Notes: generated from the sequence alone by a model not told the origin. 53,391 nucleotides of DNA from an uncultured Oscillospiraceae bacterium (GCA_944385665.1 CALWYB010000013.1:1-53391); one strand, 5' to 3'. Shown: positions 14,527 through 23,400, numbered from the stretch's first letter. A program made the numbers and translations.

Positions 14527-14730
14527 ATGACCATTACCAAAGACACCATCATTGGTGATATTCTGACCATCGCCCCTCAGACCGCGCCCCTGTTCATGAA
14601 CATCGGCATGCACTGCCTGGGCTGCCCCGCTTCCCGGGGTGAGACCGTGGAGCAGGCCTGCATGGTCCACGGGGTGAATCCCGATGATCTGCTGGCTCAG
14701 GTCAACAAGATGATTGCCGAGGGCGAATAA
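14527..14730 (+). CDS. DUF1858 redox-disulfide protein
   Basis: This 67-residue protein starts MTITKDTIIGDILTIAPQTA and has a redox cysteine pair in MHCLGCPASRGETVEQAC at about residues 28-45, then HGVNPDDLLAQVN. This is the DUF1858 domain, also described as the hybrid-cluster-protein-associated redox disulfide domain. Such small proteins are common in anaerobes, often beside hybrid-cluster (nitrosative stress) genes, but none is seen here. GGAGG lies 9-10 bases upstream. It is a monocistronic unit between its own promoter and a strong terminator. The redox partner is unknown. Confidence 0.9.
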   Translation: MTITKDTIIGDILTIAPQTAPLFMNIGMHCLGCPASRGETVEQACMVHGVNPDDLLAQVNKMIAEGE

Positions 14731-14739
14731 GAACGAAGA

Positions 14740-14777
14740 CAAAGACGGGGGCGGAGGGGTTCCGCCCCCGTCTTTTT
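14740..14777 (+). terminator. Terminator after the DUF1858 gene
   Basis: A stem of at least 14 bp (AAAGACGGGGGCGGA 14741-14755 with TCCGCCCCCGTCTTT 14761-14775) ends in a T-run. The ribosome-binding site of the next gene follows within 5 bases. Confidence 0.93.
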
Positions 14778-14792
14778 ATGGAGGTGCCCGGA

Positions 14793-15386
14793 ATGAAGCT
14801 GGTTCTGCTCATGGGAAGTCCCAGAAAAGAAGGCCACACCGCAGCCCTTGCCGCCCCCTTTCTGGAGGAGTGCGGCCGCCTGGGGGTAAAGGTGGAATCC
14901 TTCTGGCTTTACGAGCACACCATCCTGCCCTGCCTGGGCTGCAAGGTCTGTCAGGACCGGATGGACCGTTTTGGCTGTGTGCGGCAGGACGACGGGGAGG
15001 CCCTGTTTGAGACCATGGCGTCCTGCGACGGTATCGTCCTGGCCACCCCCATCTACGCCTGGTACTGCACCGCCCCCATGAAGACCCTGCTGGACCGGGT
15101 GGTGTACGCCGGGACCAAGAACTACGGCCAGGAGAAGGGGCCGTCCCTCCTGCGGGGCAAAGGGCTGGCCTCTCTGGTCACCTGCGGCTACCCGGAGGAG
15201 AAGGGAGCCGACCTGTGGCAGGCCGGTTTGCAGCGCTGGTGCCGCCACAGCGGGCTCTCCTGGTGGGGGATGCTGTGCGCCCGGGACAAGGGTCCCGGCG
15301 CCCCATTTTTAACACAAGACAAGCTGGCCGCCGCCCGGGACTTTGCCCGGACGCTGTACCGGCAGGCCGGCGGGGAGGAAGTATGA
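14793..15386 (+). CDS. NADPH-dependent FMN reductase / flavodoxin-like protein
   Basis: This 197-residue flavodoxin-fold protein has the FMN phosphate loop MGSPRKEGHTA at about residues 7-17. A cysteine-rich segment CLGCKVCQDRMDRFGC at about 46-61 is typical of the iron-sulfur flavoprotein/multimeric flavodoxin subgroup, though the spacing is not clearly that of a cluster site. ATPIYAWYCTAPMKTLLDR is the second flavin-contact region. It probably transfers electrons to flavin, quinone or metal substrates. ATG 14793 has GGAGGT 8 bases upstream. Its stop overlaps the trmK start (ATGA), so they are coupled. Confidence 0.88.
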   Translation: MKLVLLMGSPRKEGHTAALAAPFLEECGRLGVKVESFWLYEHTILPCLGCKVCQDRMDRFGCVRQDDGEALFETMASCDGIVLATPIYAWYCTAPMKTLLDRVVYAGTKNYGQEKGPSLLRGKGLASLVTCGYPEEKGADLWQAGLQRWCRHSGLSWWGMLCARDKGPGAPFLTQDKLAAARDFARTLYRQAGGEEV

Positions 15387-16090
15387 AACAACACATCGAG
15401 CTCTCGCCCCGGTTGCGGCTGGCGGCGGACCTGGTGCCCCAAGGGGCGCGGCTGGCCGACGTAGGCACCGACCACGCCTATCTGCCCGCCTGCCTGCTGC
15501 TGGAGGGAAAGATTCCCTGGGCCATCGCCTCCGACCTGCGCCAGGGGCCGCTGAACCGGGCCCGGGAGACGGCGCGGCAGTACGGCTGCGGGGACAAGAT
15601 GGCCTTTCGGCTGTGCAACGGCCTGGCGGGCATCCGACCCGGCGAGGTGGACGCCATCGTCATCGCCGGGATGGGAGGCGAGACCATCGCCCAGATCCTG
15701 GAGGCCGCCCCCTGGGTGCGGGAGGAAAAAATCCCCCTGGTTCTTCAGCCCATGAGCTCTCTGCCGGAGCTGCGGGAGTGGCTGGAGAAAAACGGCTACG
15801 CCATCGCCCGGGAGCAGCTGGCCCAGGAGGGGGACACCCTGTACGTGGTCATGGGGGTGACGGCGGGGGAGATGGGGGAACAGACTCCCGGACAGCTCTG
15901 GGCCGGACGGCAGAGCCGGGACCCCCTGCGGGGAGAATATCTGGCGCAGCAGGAGCGGAAGCTCCGGCGGGCAGTGGAAGGCATGGCCAAGAGCCGGGGA
16001 GAGGAGACCCAGCAGCGCCGCCGGGAACTGGAGCAAGTTTTGAGCGAAATTTCAGCGATGAAAGAGGAGTGGCAGAAATGGCAAATGTAA
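15383..16090 (+). CDS. trmK: tRNA (adenine(22)-N(1))-methyltransferase
   Basis: TrmK methylates A22 in the D-loop of tRNA using S-adenosylmethionine. The 235-residue protein opens with LSPRLRLAADLVP and has the SAM-binding motif LADVGTDHAYLP at about residues 24-35. The conserved IVIAGMGGETIAQIL and LVLQPMSSLPELREWL follow, and the C-terminal coiled-coil-like tail EYLAQQERKLRRAVEGMAK is typical. It overlaps the flavodoxin gene by 4 bases and the Nif3-like gene by 13 bases. The trmK-Nif3 pairing is widespread in Firmicutes. Confidence 0.94.
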   Translation: MKQHIELSPRLRLAADLVPQGARLADVGTDHAYLPACLLLEGKIPWAIASDLRQGPLNRARETARQYGCGDKMAFRLCNGLAGIRPGEVDAIVIAGMGGETIAQILEAAPWVREEKIPLVLQPMSSLPELREWLEKNGYAIAREQLAQEGDTLYVVMGVTAGEMGEQTPGQLWAGRQSRDPLRGEYLAQQERKLRRAVEGMAKSRGEETQQRRRELEQVLSEISAMKEEWQKWQM

Positions 16091-16875
16091 AGGAATTTTA
16101 CCGTGCAATGGACGAGTGGGCCCCCTTTGAGACCCAGATGGACTTTGACAACGCGGGCTTTCTGGTGGGCCACGGGGACGCGCAGGTAGACAAGGTACTG
16201 GTGGCTCTGGACATCACCCAGGAGGTGGTGGAAGAGGCGGAGAAGCTGGGCTGCCAGCTCATCGTGTCCCACCACCCGGTGATCTTCCATCCCGCCAAGG
16301 CGGTCACCGACGAGACAGTCACCGGCCGCACCCTGCTGGCTCTGACAGAAGCCAAAATTGCCGCCATCTGCTGCCACACCAACCTGGACGCCGCCCAGGA
16401 CGGGGTGAATGACTGTCTGGCCCAGGCCCTGGGCCTGCAGGAGATAGCACAGCTCCATCCCGACGGAGTGGACCGAAAGGGCCGCACCTACGGCATTGGC
16501 CGAGTGGGCCTGTGTCACCAGCCGGGCATGAGCGCGGCGGACTACGCCGAGCGGGTGAAGATGCTGCTGGGCGGCGCCGGAGTGCGCTATACCGACGGCG
16601 GCCGCCCCGTGCGCCGGGTGGCGGTGGGCGGCGGCTCCTGCGGCTCCATGCTGGCCGACGCGGTGGCCATGGGCTGTGATACCTTTGTCACCGCCGACGT
16701 GAAGTATGACCAGTTCCTGGAGGCCCGGGCCATGGGGCTGAACCTGATGGATGCGGGCCACTACGCCACCGAGAACGTGATCTGTGCCAAGATGGCCCAG
16801 TATCTGGCCGGCCAGTTCCCCCAGGTCACCGTGCTGGTCTCCCACCGGCACAAGGAGGCCTACGCCTGCGTGTGA
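16078..16875 (+). CDS. Nif3-like dinuclear metal center protein
   Basis: This 265-residue NIF3/YqfO family protein forms a toroidal hexamer with a di-metal site. It has DFDNAGFLVG near residue 22, SHHPVIFHP with metal-ligand histidines at 65-66, CCHTNLDAAQDGVND at about 98, and a C-terminal DAGHYATENVICAKM and VSHRHKEAY. The PII-like insert of the longer YqfO form is absent. Function is unsettled in the family; GTP cyclohydrolase I type 2-like activity has been proposed. It overlaps trmK at its start and ends the operon. No terminator is evident in 16876-16911. Confidence 0.92.
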   Translation: MANVKEFYRAMDEWAPFETQMDFDNAGFLVGHGDAQVDKVLVALDITQEVVEEAEKLGCQLIVSHHPVIFHPAKAVTDETVTGRTLLALTEAKIAAICCHTNLDAAQDGVNDCLAQALGLQEIAQLHPDGVDRKGRTYGIGRVGLCHQPGMSAADYAERVKMLLGGAGVRYTDGGRPVRRVAVGGGSCGSMLADAVAMGCDTFVTADVKYDQFLEARAMGLNLMDAGHYATENVICAKMAQYLAGQFPQVTVLVSHRHKEAYACV

Positions 16876-16911
16876 GGCGGAAAAAACAGGCAGGAAAATT
16901 GTCGACGCTCC

Positions 16912-16940
16912 TTGTGTATTGATTTTCCCTGTGCTAAAAT
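16912..16940 (+). promoter_or_regulatory. Promoter of ddl-murF
   Basis: TTGTGT (16912-16917) and TAAAAT (16935-16940) are spaced by 17 bases. The leader to ddl is about 55 nt. Confidence 0.65.
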
Positions 16941-17001
16941 AAAACATTAGCGTGTAGAATATACCAGCACGGATTTTTGATCTCTAAATGAGGTGTAGAA
17001 G

Positions 17002-18051
17002 ATGAAAATAGTGGTATTGGCCGGCGGTCTCAGCCCGGAGCGCAACGTATCTCTGTCCTCGGGCGCCATGGTGTGCGAGGCGCTGCGCTCCAAGGGGCAC
17101 AAGGTGGCCCTGATGGACCTGTTCTTTGGTGTGGAGGGGACCGACCGCACGGTGGACCCCTTCGAGGCCCCCATTCCCCAGGCCTTTAAAAAGGTAAGCC
17201 CTGAGGCCCCCGATCTGGCCCAGGTGCGGGCCAGCCGGAAGGACCCCAGTCCCTCCGCCATCGGCCAGGGGGTGCTGGAGCTGTGTGCCCAGGCCGACGT
17301 GGTATACCTGGCCCTCCATGGGGCCTGCGGCGAGGACGGCCGCATCCAGGCCACCCTGGATCTGCTGGGCGTTCCCTACACCGGTTCGGGCTGTCTGGGC
17401 TCCGCCATTGCCATGGATAAGGATATGACCAAGCGCCTGGTGGCCGGCAAGGTGCTCACTCCCAGCTGGCGCACTGTCACCGTGACCCGGGAGAACCTGG
17501 AGGAGCTGCTGGAGAGCACCCCGCTGCCTGCGGTGGTCAAGCCCATCGCCAACGGGTCCTCCATCGGGGTGACCATCGCCCACACGAAGGAGGACCTGCG
17601 CCGGGGTCTAGAGGAGAGCATCCGCCTGGGCGGCCGCACCGTACTGGAACAGTACGTCAAGGGCCGGGAGATTCAGGTGGCGGTGCTTAACGGAAAACCG
17701 CTGCCCTCCATCGAGATCATCCCCCAGGCCGACTTCTATGACTACGCCAACAAGTACCAGCCCGGCGCCGCCAAAGAGGTGTGCCCCGCCCCCATCCCCC
17801 CGGAGTGGGAGAAGAAGGTGGGCGAGGCCGCGGTGACCGTGTTTGAAGAGGTGGGCCTGGCGGTGTACGCCCGGGCCGACTTCATCGTCACCGAGGACGG
17901 CCAGGCCTACTTCCTGGAAATCAACACCCTGCCTGGCATGACCCCCACCAGCCTGGTGCCCCAGGAGGCGGCGGCGGTGGGCATGGACTACGCCACCCTG
18001 TGTGAGACCATCGTGGCCTCGTCCCTGAAGGCCCGCAAGGAAGGAGCGTAA
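17002..18051 (+). CDS. ddl: D-alanine--D-alanine ligase
   Basis: Ddl joins two D-alanines with ATP to supply the peptidoglycan dipeptide. The 349-residue protein has the N-terminal VLAGGLSPERNVSLSSG, LALHGACGEDGRIQATLDLLG and PYTGSGCLGSAIAMDKDMTK. The ATP-grasp segment KPIANGSSIGVT, the metal-binding FLEINTLPGMTPTSLVPQEA and the C-terminal GMDYATLCETIV follow. It starts a unit with murF only 4 bases downstream, which consumes the product directly. The ligase is D-Ala-type by context; the residue set that separates D-Ala from D-Lac specificity was not analysed in detail. Confidence 0.95.
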   Translation: MKIVVLAGGLSPERNVSLSSGAMVCEALRSKGHKVALMDLFFGVEGTDRTVDPFEAPIPQAFKKVSPEAPDLAQVRASRKDPSPSAIGQGVLELCAQADVVYLALHGACGEDGRIQATLDLLGVPYTGSGCLGSAIAMDKDMTKRLVAGKVLTPSWRTVTVTRENLEELLESTPLPAVVKPIANGSSIGVTIAHTKEDLRRGLEESIRLGGRTVLEQYVKGREIQVAVLNGKPLPSIEIIPQADFYDYANKYQPGAAKEVCPAPIPPEWEKKVGEAAVTVFEEVGLAVYARADFIVTEDGQAYFLEINTLPGMTPTSLVPQEAAAVGMDYATLCETIVASSLKARKEGA

Positions 18052-18055
18052 GGAC

Positions 18056-19441
18056 ATGGAGACCATCACAGTCGGCCAACTGCTGGAGGCGGTGCACGGC
18101 ACCCTGCTGGGTACCAATCAGGATCTGGACCGCCCCATCACCGGCGTGGATACCGACAGCCGGGACATCCACCCCGGCTCCCTGTTCATCCCCCTGGTGG
18201 GGGAGCGGTTTGACGGCCACGCCTATATCAACGCCGCCCTGGAGGCGGGGGCGGTGGGCTGTCTCACCGCCCGGGAGCGCACCGACTACCGGGAGGACAA
18301 GTTCTACATCCACGTGGGCAATACTCAGCGCGCCCTGCGGGACCTGGCCGCCTGGTACAAAAGCCGCTTCCAGATCCCCTTTGTGGGTATCACCGGCAGC
18401 GTGGGCAAGACCACGGCCAAGGATATGATCGCGGCAGTCCTGTCGGTGAAGTACAAGGTGCTGAAAACCGAGGGCAACTTCAACAACAACATCGGCCTGC
18501 CCCTGACCCTGCTGCGGCTGGACCGCACCCACCAGGTGGGGGTGCTGGAGATGGGCATGGATAAGCCGGGGGAGATCGACTACCTCAGCGACATTGTGCG
18601 CCCCGAGGTGGGAGTCATCACCAACATCGGCGACGCCCACATTGAGAAGCTGGGCAGCCGGGAGAACATCTTCAAGGCCAAGTGTGAGCTGCTGCCCAAC
18701 ATCCGCAAGGACAACGGCCTGGTGGTGCTCAACGCCGACGACCCCATGCTGGTCACCCTCCGGGGCAAGACGCCTGTGAAGGCGGTGTTCTGCGGCAAAG
18801 CGGAGGAGGCGGACTACCGGGCTCAGGCCATCGGCGGAGACGGAGTCAGCCACATCCGCTGTCACATCACCACCCCTGCCATGGAGCGGGACGTGACCAT
18901 CCCCGCCCTGGGGGAGCATATGATCTATCCCACCCTGATCGCCGCGGCGGTGGGTGAGCACTTCGGCCTCACCCCCGACCAGATCGAGGACGGCATCGCC
19001 CGCTTTGTCCCCACCCGGATGCGGATGAACGTCATCCAGCGGGAGGGGGATATTACCATCCTGGACGACTCCTACAACGCCAATCCCCAGTCCATGCGGG
19101 CGGCTATCAGTGTGCTGGCCGACACCAAGAGCCACTGGAAGGTGGCGGTGCTGGGCGACATGTTCGAGCTGGGTCCCTATGCCCCTGCCCTCCACGCCGG
19201 GGTAGGTGAGTACCTGGGCAAGCGGGGCATCGACTGCCTGGTGGCGGTGGGCAAGCTGTCGGAGCACATGGCCCAGGGCGCCCGGGAGGCGGGCGTGCCC
19301 ATGGTCTACTCCTGCGCGGACAAGGAGGCGGCGAAAGTCGTGCTGCCTCAGGTGGTCCGCCCGGACAGCACCATTCTGGTAAAAGCGTCCCGGGGCATGG
19401 CCCTGGAGCAGCTTACCGCCCAACTGCTGACCCTTTGCTGA
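18056..19441 (+). CDS. murF: UDP-N-acetylmuramoyl-tripeptide--D-alanyl-D-alanine ligase
   Basis: MurF adds D-Ala-D-Ala to UDP-MurNAc-tripeptide, the last cytoplasmic step in the muropeptide. The 461 residues show the N-terminal substrate domain (GVDTDSRDIHPGSLFIPLVG), the ATP-binding loop GITGSVGKTTAKDM at about residue 111, NFNNNIGLPLTLL, LEMGMDKPGEIDYL and GVITNIGDAHIEKLG. The C-terminal DDSYNANPQSMRAAI and VLGDMFELG follow. It is coupled to ddl. The ABC-F gene follows after 23 bases. Confidence 0.96.
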   Translation: METITVGQLLEAVHGTLLGTNQDLDRPITGVDTDSRDIHPGSLFIPLVGERFDGHAYINAALEAGAVGCLTARERTDYREDKFYIHVGNTQRALRDLAAWYKSRFQIPFVGITGSVGKTTAKDMIAAVLSVKYKVLKTEGNFNNNIGLPLTLLRLDRTHQVGVLEMGMDKPGEIDYLSDIVRPEVGVITNIGDAHIEKLGSRENIFKAKCELLPNIRKDNGLVVLNADDPMLVTLRGKTPVKAVFCGKAEEADYRAQAIGGDGVSHIRCHITTPAMERDVTIPALGEHMIYPTLIAAAVGEHFGLTPDQIEDGIARFVPTRMRMNVIQREGDITILDDSYNANPQSMRAAISVLADTKSHWKVAVLGDMFELGPYAPALHAGVGEYLGKRGIDCLVAVGKLSEHMAQGAREAGVPMVYSCADKEAAKVVLPQVVRPDSTILVKASRGMALEQLTAQLLTLC

Positions 19442-19464
19442 ATTTCCAAACATAAGAGGACATT

Positions 19465-21384
19465 ATGATCGATATTTCCGTATCCAACCTGGTGAAAGAA
19501 TTTGAGGTTGGCAACAAAATATTGAACGGCCTGACCTTCCAGGTGGACACGGGGGAGCGGGTGGGCCTGCTGGGGCCCAACGGCTGCGGCAAAACCACCC
19601 TGCTCCGCATCCTCACCGGGGTCATGGACTACGACGAGGGAGATGTGGTGCTGGCCCCTGGAAAGCGGCTGGGCCTCATCTCCCAGATCCCTGTTTACCC
19701 CGCCGGGTACACCGTGGAGGATGTGCTCTCCACCGCCTTTGAGCCGGTACACCGCATGGAGGAGGAGCTGACCCAGCTGGCAACCCAGATGGCCCAGGGG
19801 AACACCGACCCGGCGGTGATGAGCCGGTACGACAAGCTCACCGCCGCCTTTGAGGCCGCGGGGGGGTATGACACCCAGACCAAGACCAACAAGGTCTGCA
19901 ACGGCCTGTCCATCCCCCAGGCCATGCGGGAGCAGCTCTTTGACAAGCTCTCCGGCGGAGAGAAGACCCGGGTGAACCTGGCCCGCCTCATCTTGGAGGA
20001 CACCGACATCCTCCTGCTGGACGAGCCCACCAACCACCTGGATCTCCGGGCCACCGAGTGGCTGGAGGAGTACCTGGAAAAATTCAAGGGCACCGTGCTC
20101 ACCGTCTCCCATGACCGGTACTTTCTGGACAAGGTGGTGGACCGGATCATCGAGATCCAGGACGGCAAGGCGGAGTTTTACGCCGGCAATTACAGCTTCT
20201 ACGCCGTGGAGAAGGAGCGGCGGTACGAGGAGAAGCTGCGGCAGTACGAAAAAGAGCAGGCCAAAATCCAGCAGCTGGAGAAGGCCGCCGAGCAGCTGCG
20301 TACCTGGGCTTACTCCGGCATGGACAAGACCTTTAAGCGGGCTCAGTCCATGGAAAAGCGCATCGAGCGTATGCGGGTCACCGACCGCCCCAAGAAGGAG
20401 CGGAAGATGGAGGTCCGCTTTGGGGAGCGGGAGTTCCGGGGGGACGAGGTGCTCACCATCAAAAACCTGAAAAAGTCCTTCGGGGACCGCACCCTGTTTT
20501 CTGACGTGAACTTGGAGGTGGTGGGGGGCGAGCGCATCGCCCTGCTGGGGGACAACGGCACCGGCAAGTCCACCCTCATCAAGATCCTGATGGGGGAGGA
20601 GGAACCGGACAGCGGCAAGATCCGCCTGGGTCCCACGGTGAAGATCGGCTACCTGCCCCAGATCATCCACTTCAGCCATCCGGACCGCAATCTGGTGGAC
20701 ACCATGCTCTACGACCTGGACTGCACCGCCCAGACCGCCCGCAACCGTCTGGCCGCCTTCAAGTTCCGGGGGGAGGACGTGTTCAAGCCCGTCTCCGCCC
20801 TGTCCGGCGGCGAGCAGAGCCGCCTGCGGCTGTGTATGCTCATGGACGCCAAAATCAACCTTCTCATTTTGGACGAGCCCACCAACCACCTGGACATCCA
20901 GAGCCGGGAGTGGATTGAGGAGGCGGTGGAGGAGTACGAGGGCAACCTGCTCTTTGTCTCCCACGACCGCTACTTTATTGAGCGCTTTGCCAGCCGCATC
21001 TGGCTGCTGGAGGACGGGCACATCACCGACTTCAAGGGCACTTATGAGGAGTTCCAGGCCGCCCGGGCCAAGGGACTGTTCAGCAAAACGGCTTCTGCCG
21101 CGCCGACCCAGGCCCCGAAGGCCCCCGAGAAGAAGGAGAAGCCCAAGCGCCCCGGCGGTACCAAGATGCTGGAGAAAGAGGTGGCCGCCGCCGAGCGAGC
21201 GGTGGGCAAGGCAGAGGAGCAGATGTACGACCTCACCCAGCAGATGGAGGAGGCCGCCGCCGACTATTTGAAGCTCCAGGAACTTTATGAGCAAAAAGAG
21301 GCCCTGGAGGAGGAAATTTTAAAGCTCTACGGCCGCTGGGAGGAGTTGTCCGCCCAGTTGGAGGAGGCCCGGGGCGAAGGATAA
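19465..21384 (+). CDS. ABC-F family ATP-binding protein
   Basis: This 639-residue soluble protein has two ABC cassettes and no membrane domain. Cassette 1 has Walker A GPNGCGKTT (37-45), signature LSGGEKTRVNLARLI and Walker B DILLLDEPTNHLD. Cassette 2 has GDNGTGKST, LSGGEQSRLRLCML and LLILDEPTNHLD. The inter-domain linker is long, charged and helical (EEKLRQYEKEQAKIQQLEKA), and a C-terminal alanine/proline hinge leads to a coiled coil of about 85 residues. ABC-F proteins act at the ribosomal E site as translation factors or antibiotic-protection factors. The layout resembles the YdiF-type housekeeping group, but resistance cannot be excluded. Confidence 0.92.
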   Translation: MIDISVSNLVKEFEVGNKILNGLTFQVDTGERVGLLGPNGCGKTTLLRILTGVMDYDEGDVVLAPGKRLGLISQIPVYPAGYTVEDVLSTAFEPVHRMEEELTQLATQMAQGNTDPAVMSRYDKLTAAFEAAGGYDTQTKTNKVCNGLSIPQAMREQLFDKLSGGEKTRVNLARLILEDTDILLLDEPTNHLDLRATEWLEEYLEKFKGTVLTVSHDRYFLDKVVDRIIEIQDGKAEFYAGNYSFYAVEKERRYEEKLRQYEKEQAKIQQLEKAAEQLRTWAYSGMDKTFKRAQSMEKRIERMRVTDRPKKERKMEVRFGEREFRGDEVLTIKNLKKSFGDRTLFSDVNLEVVGGERIALLGDNGTGKSTLIKILMGEEEPDSGKIRLGPTVKIGYLPQIIHFSHPDRNLVDTMLYDLDCTAQTARNRLAAFKFRGEDVFKPVSALSGGEQSRLRLCMLMDAKINLLILDEPTNHLDIQSREWIEEAVEEYEGNLLFVSHDRYFIERFASRIWLLEDGHITDFKGTYEEFQAARAKGLFSKTASAAPTQAPKAPEKKEKPKRPGGTKMLEKEVAAAERAVGKAEEQMYDLTQQMEEAAADYLKLQELYEQKEALEEEILKLYGRWEELSAQLEEARGEG

Positions 21385-21402
21385 GCGAGAGGAGGCCCAC
21401 CT

Positions 21403-22023
21403 ATGGCAGGATACCGTGGACAGAGAAAACCCCGCCGCTGGCTCAAGGTTCTGCTGGCCCTGGTGCTGGTGGGAATCCTGTGCTTTGCCGGACTGTTCGG
21501 AGCCGTCATGTACGGGGCCTACGACCATGTGTCGGGCGATCCCCAGGTGATGCTGATTCTGGGCTGCCGGGTGATGCCGGGAGGAGAACCTTCTATCCTG
21601 CTCCAGGACCGGCTGGACACCGCTCTGGACTATCTGGACGATCACCCGGAGATGACGGTGGTGGTGTCCGGGGGGCAGGGGAGCAACGAGCCCACCTCCG
21701 AGGCCGCCTGTATGGCGGACTATCTGGAGGAACACGGGGTAGACCCGGACCAGATCTGGCTGGAGGATCAGTCCAGCAACACCAAGGAAAATCTCATCTA
21801 CTCCCGGGAACTGCTGGAAGAGCAGGGAATTGACGTGGGGGAGGAGGGGGTACTGGTGGTGTCCAACGGGTTCCACCTCACCCGGTCCCGGATGCTGGCC
21901 GAGCGCTTTGGCTACGGCCATGTGTCCACCTTGGCCGCCCCTACCAGCCACATCCCCTCCCGCATCCAGATGTACATCCGGGAGCCCCTGGCCCTGGTGA
22001 AATCCTTCCTCCTTGACAGATAG
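21403..22023 (+). CDS. YdcF / SanA-like DUF218 membrane-anchored protein
   Basis: This 206-residue protein has a basic N-terminus, one transmembrane helix (about residues 14-36) and an external DUF218 domain. The domain starts VMLILGCRVMPGGEPSILLQDR and contains VVVSGGQGSNEPTSEA, EDQSSNTKENLIYSRELL and VVSNGFHLTRSRMLAERFG, all classical YdcF/ElyC/SanA motifs. Family members affect envelope integrity or vancomycin sensitivity in enterobacteria, and some bind S-adenosylmethionine, so a cell-envelope role is plausible beside ddl-murF. The RBS is GAGAGGAGG. The stop codon lies within the first unit of a heptad array. Confidence 0.88.
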   Translation: MAGYRGQRKPRRWLKVLLALVLVGILCFAGLFGAVMYGAYDHVSGDPQVMLILGCRVMPGGEPSILLQDRLDTALDYLDDHPEMTVVVSGGQGSNEPTSEAACMADYLEEHGVDPDQIWLEDQSSNTKENLIYSRELLEEQGIDVGEEGVLVVSNGFHLTRSRMLAERFGYGHVSTLAAPTSHIPSRIQMYIREPLALVKSFLLDR

Positions 22024-22053
22024 GAGTTAGGAGATAGGAGATAGGAGATCGAG
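22019..22053 (+). repeat. Heptanucleotide tandem array before prfA
   Basis: Units GATAGGA, GTTAGGA, GATAGGA, GATAGGA and degenerate GATCGAG run across the YdcF stop codon and up to 3 bases before prfA. The fourth unit supplies AGGAG (22043-22047) 9 bases from the prfA ATG, the best ribosome-binding site there. Confidence 0.9.
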
Positions 22054-22056
22054 GCT

Positions 22057-23121
22057 ATGCTGGAAAAGCTCAGCGCCATTGAGGCAAAATACAGTCAGAT
22101 CGAGGCCCGGCTGGGCGCCTCCGAGACCTATGAGGACCCGGCCCTGGTGGCCAAACTGAATAAGGAACAGACCGAGCTCCAGCCTCTGGTGGAGACCTAC
22201 CGCACCTACCTGCGTACCCAGCAGCGCCACCAGGAGGCGGAGAGCCTTCTGAGCGACCCGGAGATGAAGGAGCTGGCCCAGGAGGAGTGGCAGCAGTCCA
22301 AGGAGGAGTTGGAGCGGCTGGAGCAGGAGCTGAAGATCCTGCTGCTGCCCCGCGACCCCAACGACGACAAAAACGTCATCGTGGAGATTCGGGCCGGGGT
22401 GGGCGGCGAGGAGGCCGCCCTGTTTGCCCACTCCCTGTACCGCATGTACTCCATGTTCGCTGAGGCCAACCACTGGAAGACCGAGGTGGACAGTGTCAAC
22501 GAAACCGAACTGGGCGGGGTGAAGGAAATCTCCTTTACGATCGAAGGGGATGGAGCCTACTCCCGCTTAAAATTTGAAAGTGGGGTGCACCGGGTACAGC
22601 GGGTGCCTGAGACGGAGTCCGGCGGGCGGGTGCACACCTCCACCGCCACGGTGGCGGTGCTGCCGGAGATGGAGACTGCCGACGTGCAAATAAATCCCGC
22701 CGACATTGAGATGCAGGTGTTCCGCTCCTCAGGAGCGGGGGGACAGCATGTGAATAAAACCTCCTCCGCCGTGCGCCTCATCCACAAGCCCACAGGTACC
22801 GTGGTGGAGTGCCAGCAGGAGCGCAGCCAGTTCCAGAACCGGGACAAGGCCATGCGCATTCTGGCCTCCCGGCTCTACGAGGCGGAGCAGGAGAAGATCT
22901 CCAGCGAATATACGGCCCAGCGGCGCAGTCAGGTGGGCACCGGCATGCGCAACGAGCGCATCCGCACCTACAATTTCCCTCAGGGCCGGGTCACCGACCA
23001 CCGCATCGGGCTGACCCTCTATAAGATCGACAACATTATGAACGGCGATCTCAACGAAATCATCGACGCCCTGGCGGCCGCCGATCAGGCCAGCCGTTTG
23101 CAGGCGGAAGAACCCAATTAA
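22057..23121 (+). CDS. prfA: Peptide chain release factor 1
   Basis: RF1 recognises UAA and UAG and triggers peptide release. The 354-residue length is typical. The GGQ catalytic motif is at residues 228-230 (SSGAGGQHVNKT). The recognition-loop tripeptide is in RVPETESGGRVHTSTAT, matching the RF1 P-x-T pattern rather than the SPF of RF2. GEEAALFAHSLYRMY and the C-terminal TYNFPQGRVTDHRIGLTLYK are also canonical. It is preceded and followed by heptad repeats. The usual prmC partner is not adjacent. Confidence 0.96.
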   Translation: MLEKLSAIEAKYSQIEARLGASETYEDPALVAKLNKEQTELQPLVETYRTYLRTQQRHQEAESLLSDPEMKELAQEEWQQSKEELERLEQELKILLLPRDPNDDKNVIVEIRAGVGGEEAALFAHSLYRMYSMFAEANHWKTEVDSVNETELGGVKEISFTIEGDGAYSRLKFESGVHRVQRVPETESGGRVHTSTATVAVLPEMETADVQINPADIEMQVFRSSGAGGQHVNKTSSAVRLIHKPTGTVVECQQERSQFQNRDKAMRILASRLYEAEQEKISSEYTAQRRSQVGTGMRNERIRTYNFPQGRVTDHRIGLTLYKIDNIMNGDLNEIIDALAAADQASRLQAEEPN

Positions 23122-23126
23122 CCACA

Positions 23127-23140
23127 GATAGGAGTTATTT
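23127..23140 (+). repeat. Heptad remnant after prfA
   Basis: GATAGGA followed by degenerate GTTATTT, belonging to the same family as the arrays at 8482, 9027 and 22019. AGGAG within it is 8 bases before the ATG of the next gene and is its only ribosome-binding site. Confidence 0.65.
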
Positions 23141-23142
23141 TC

Positions 23143-23400
23143 ATGGAACTGTATATCCACTACAAGGAACTGCCCGACGGACTGAGCCTGGAGGACTTCG
23201 TGGGCGAGCTCAACGAGGTGCTGGACGACACCGGCGTGGTGTGCGGCGGAGAGGATTTCCGCCTGGACCTGGAGCTGGAGGACGAGAAGGTCAATCCCAA
23301 GTACGCCCAGATGGCGGTGAAGGCCTACCTCCAGCGGGCGGGCTTTTCCAAGGAGACCGCCGTGGAGATCGGCGGCATGGAGATCGGCATTTACGAGTGA
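23143..23400 (+). CDS. Small acidic hypothetical protein
   Basis: This 85-residue protein is one I do not recognise. It is strongly acidic, cytosolic by prediction, and appears to be a small alpha/beta domain: strand MELYIHYK, helix SLEDFVGELNEVLDD, strands around GGEDFRLDLELED, helix YAQMAVKAYLQRAGF, and a final strand VEIGGMEIGIYE. No cysteine motif or signal peptide. It begins 21 bases after prfA, with a heptad-derived ribosome-binding site, and is followed 13 bases later by the HAD gene. Membership of the prfA transcript is likely. Confidence 0.75.
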   Translation: MELYIHYKELPDGLSLEDFVGELNEVLDDTGVVCGGEDFRLDLELEDEKVNPKYAQMAVKAYLQRAGFSKETAVEIGGMEIGIYE

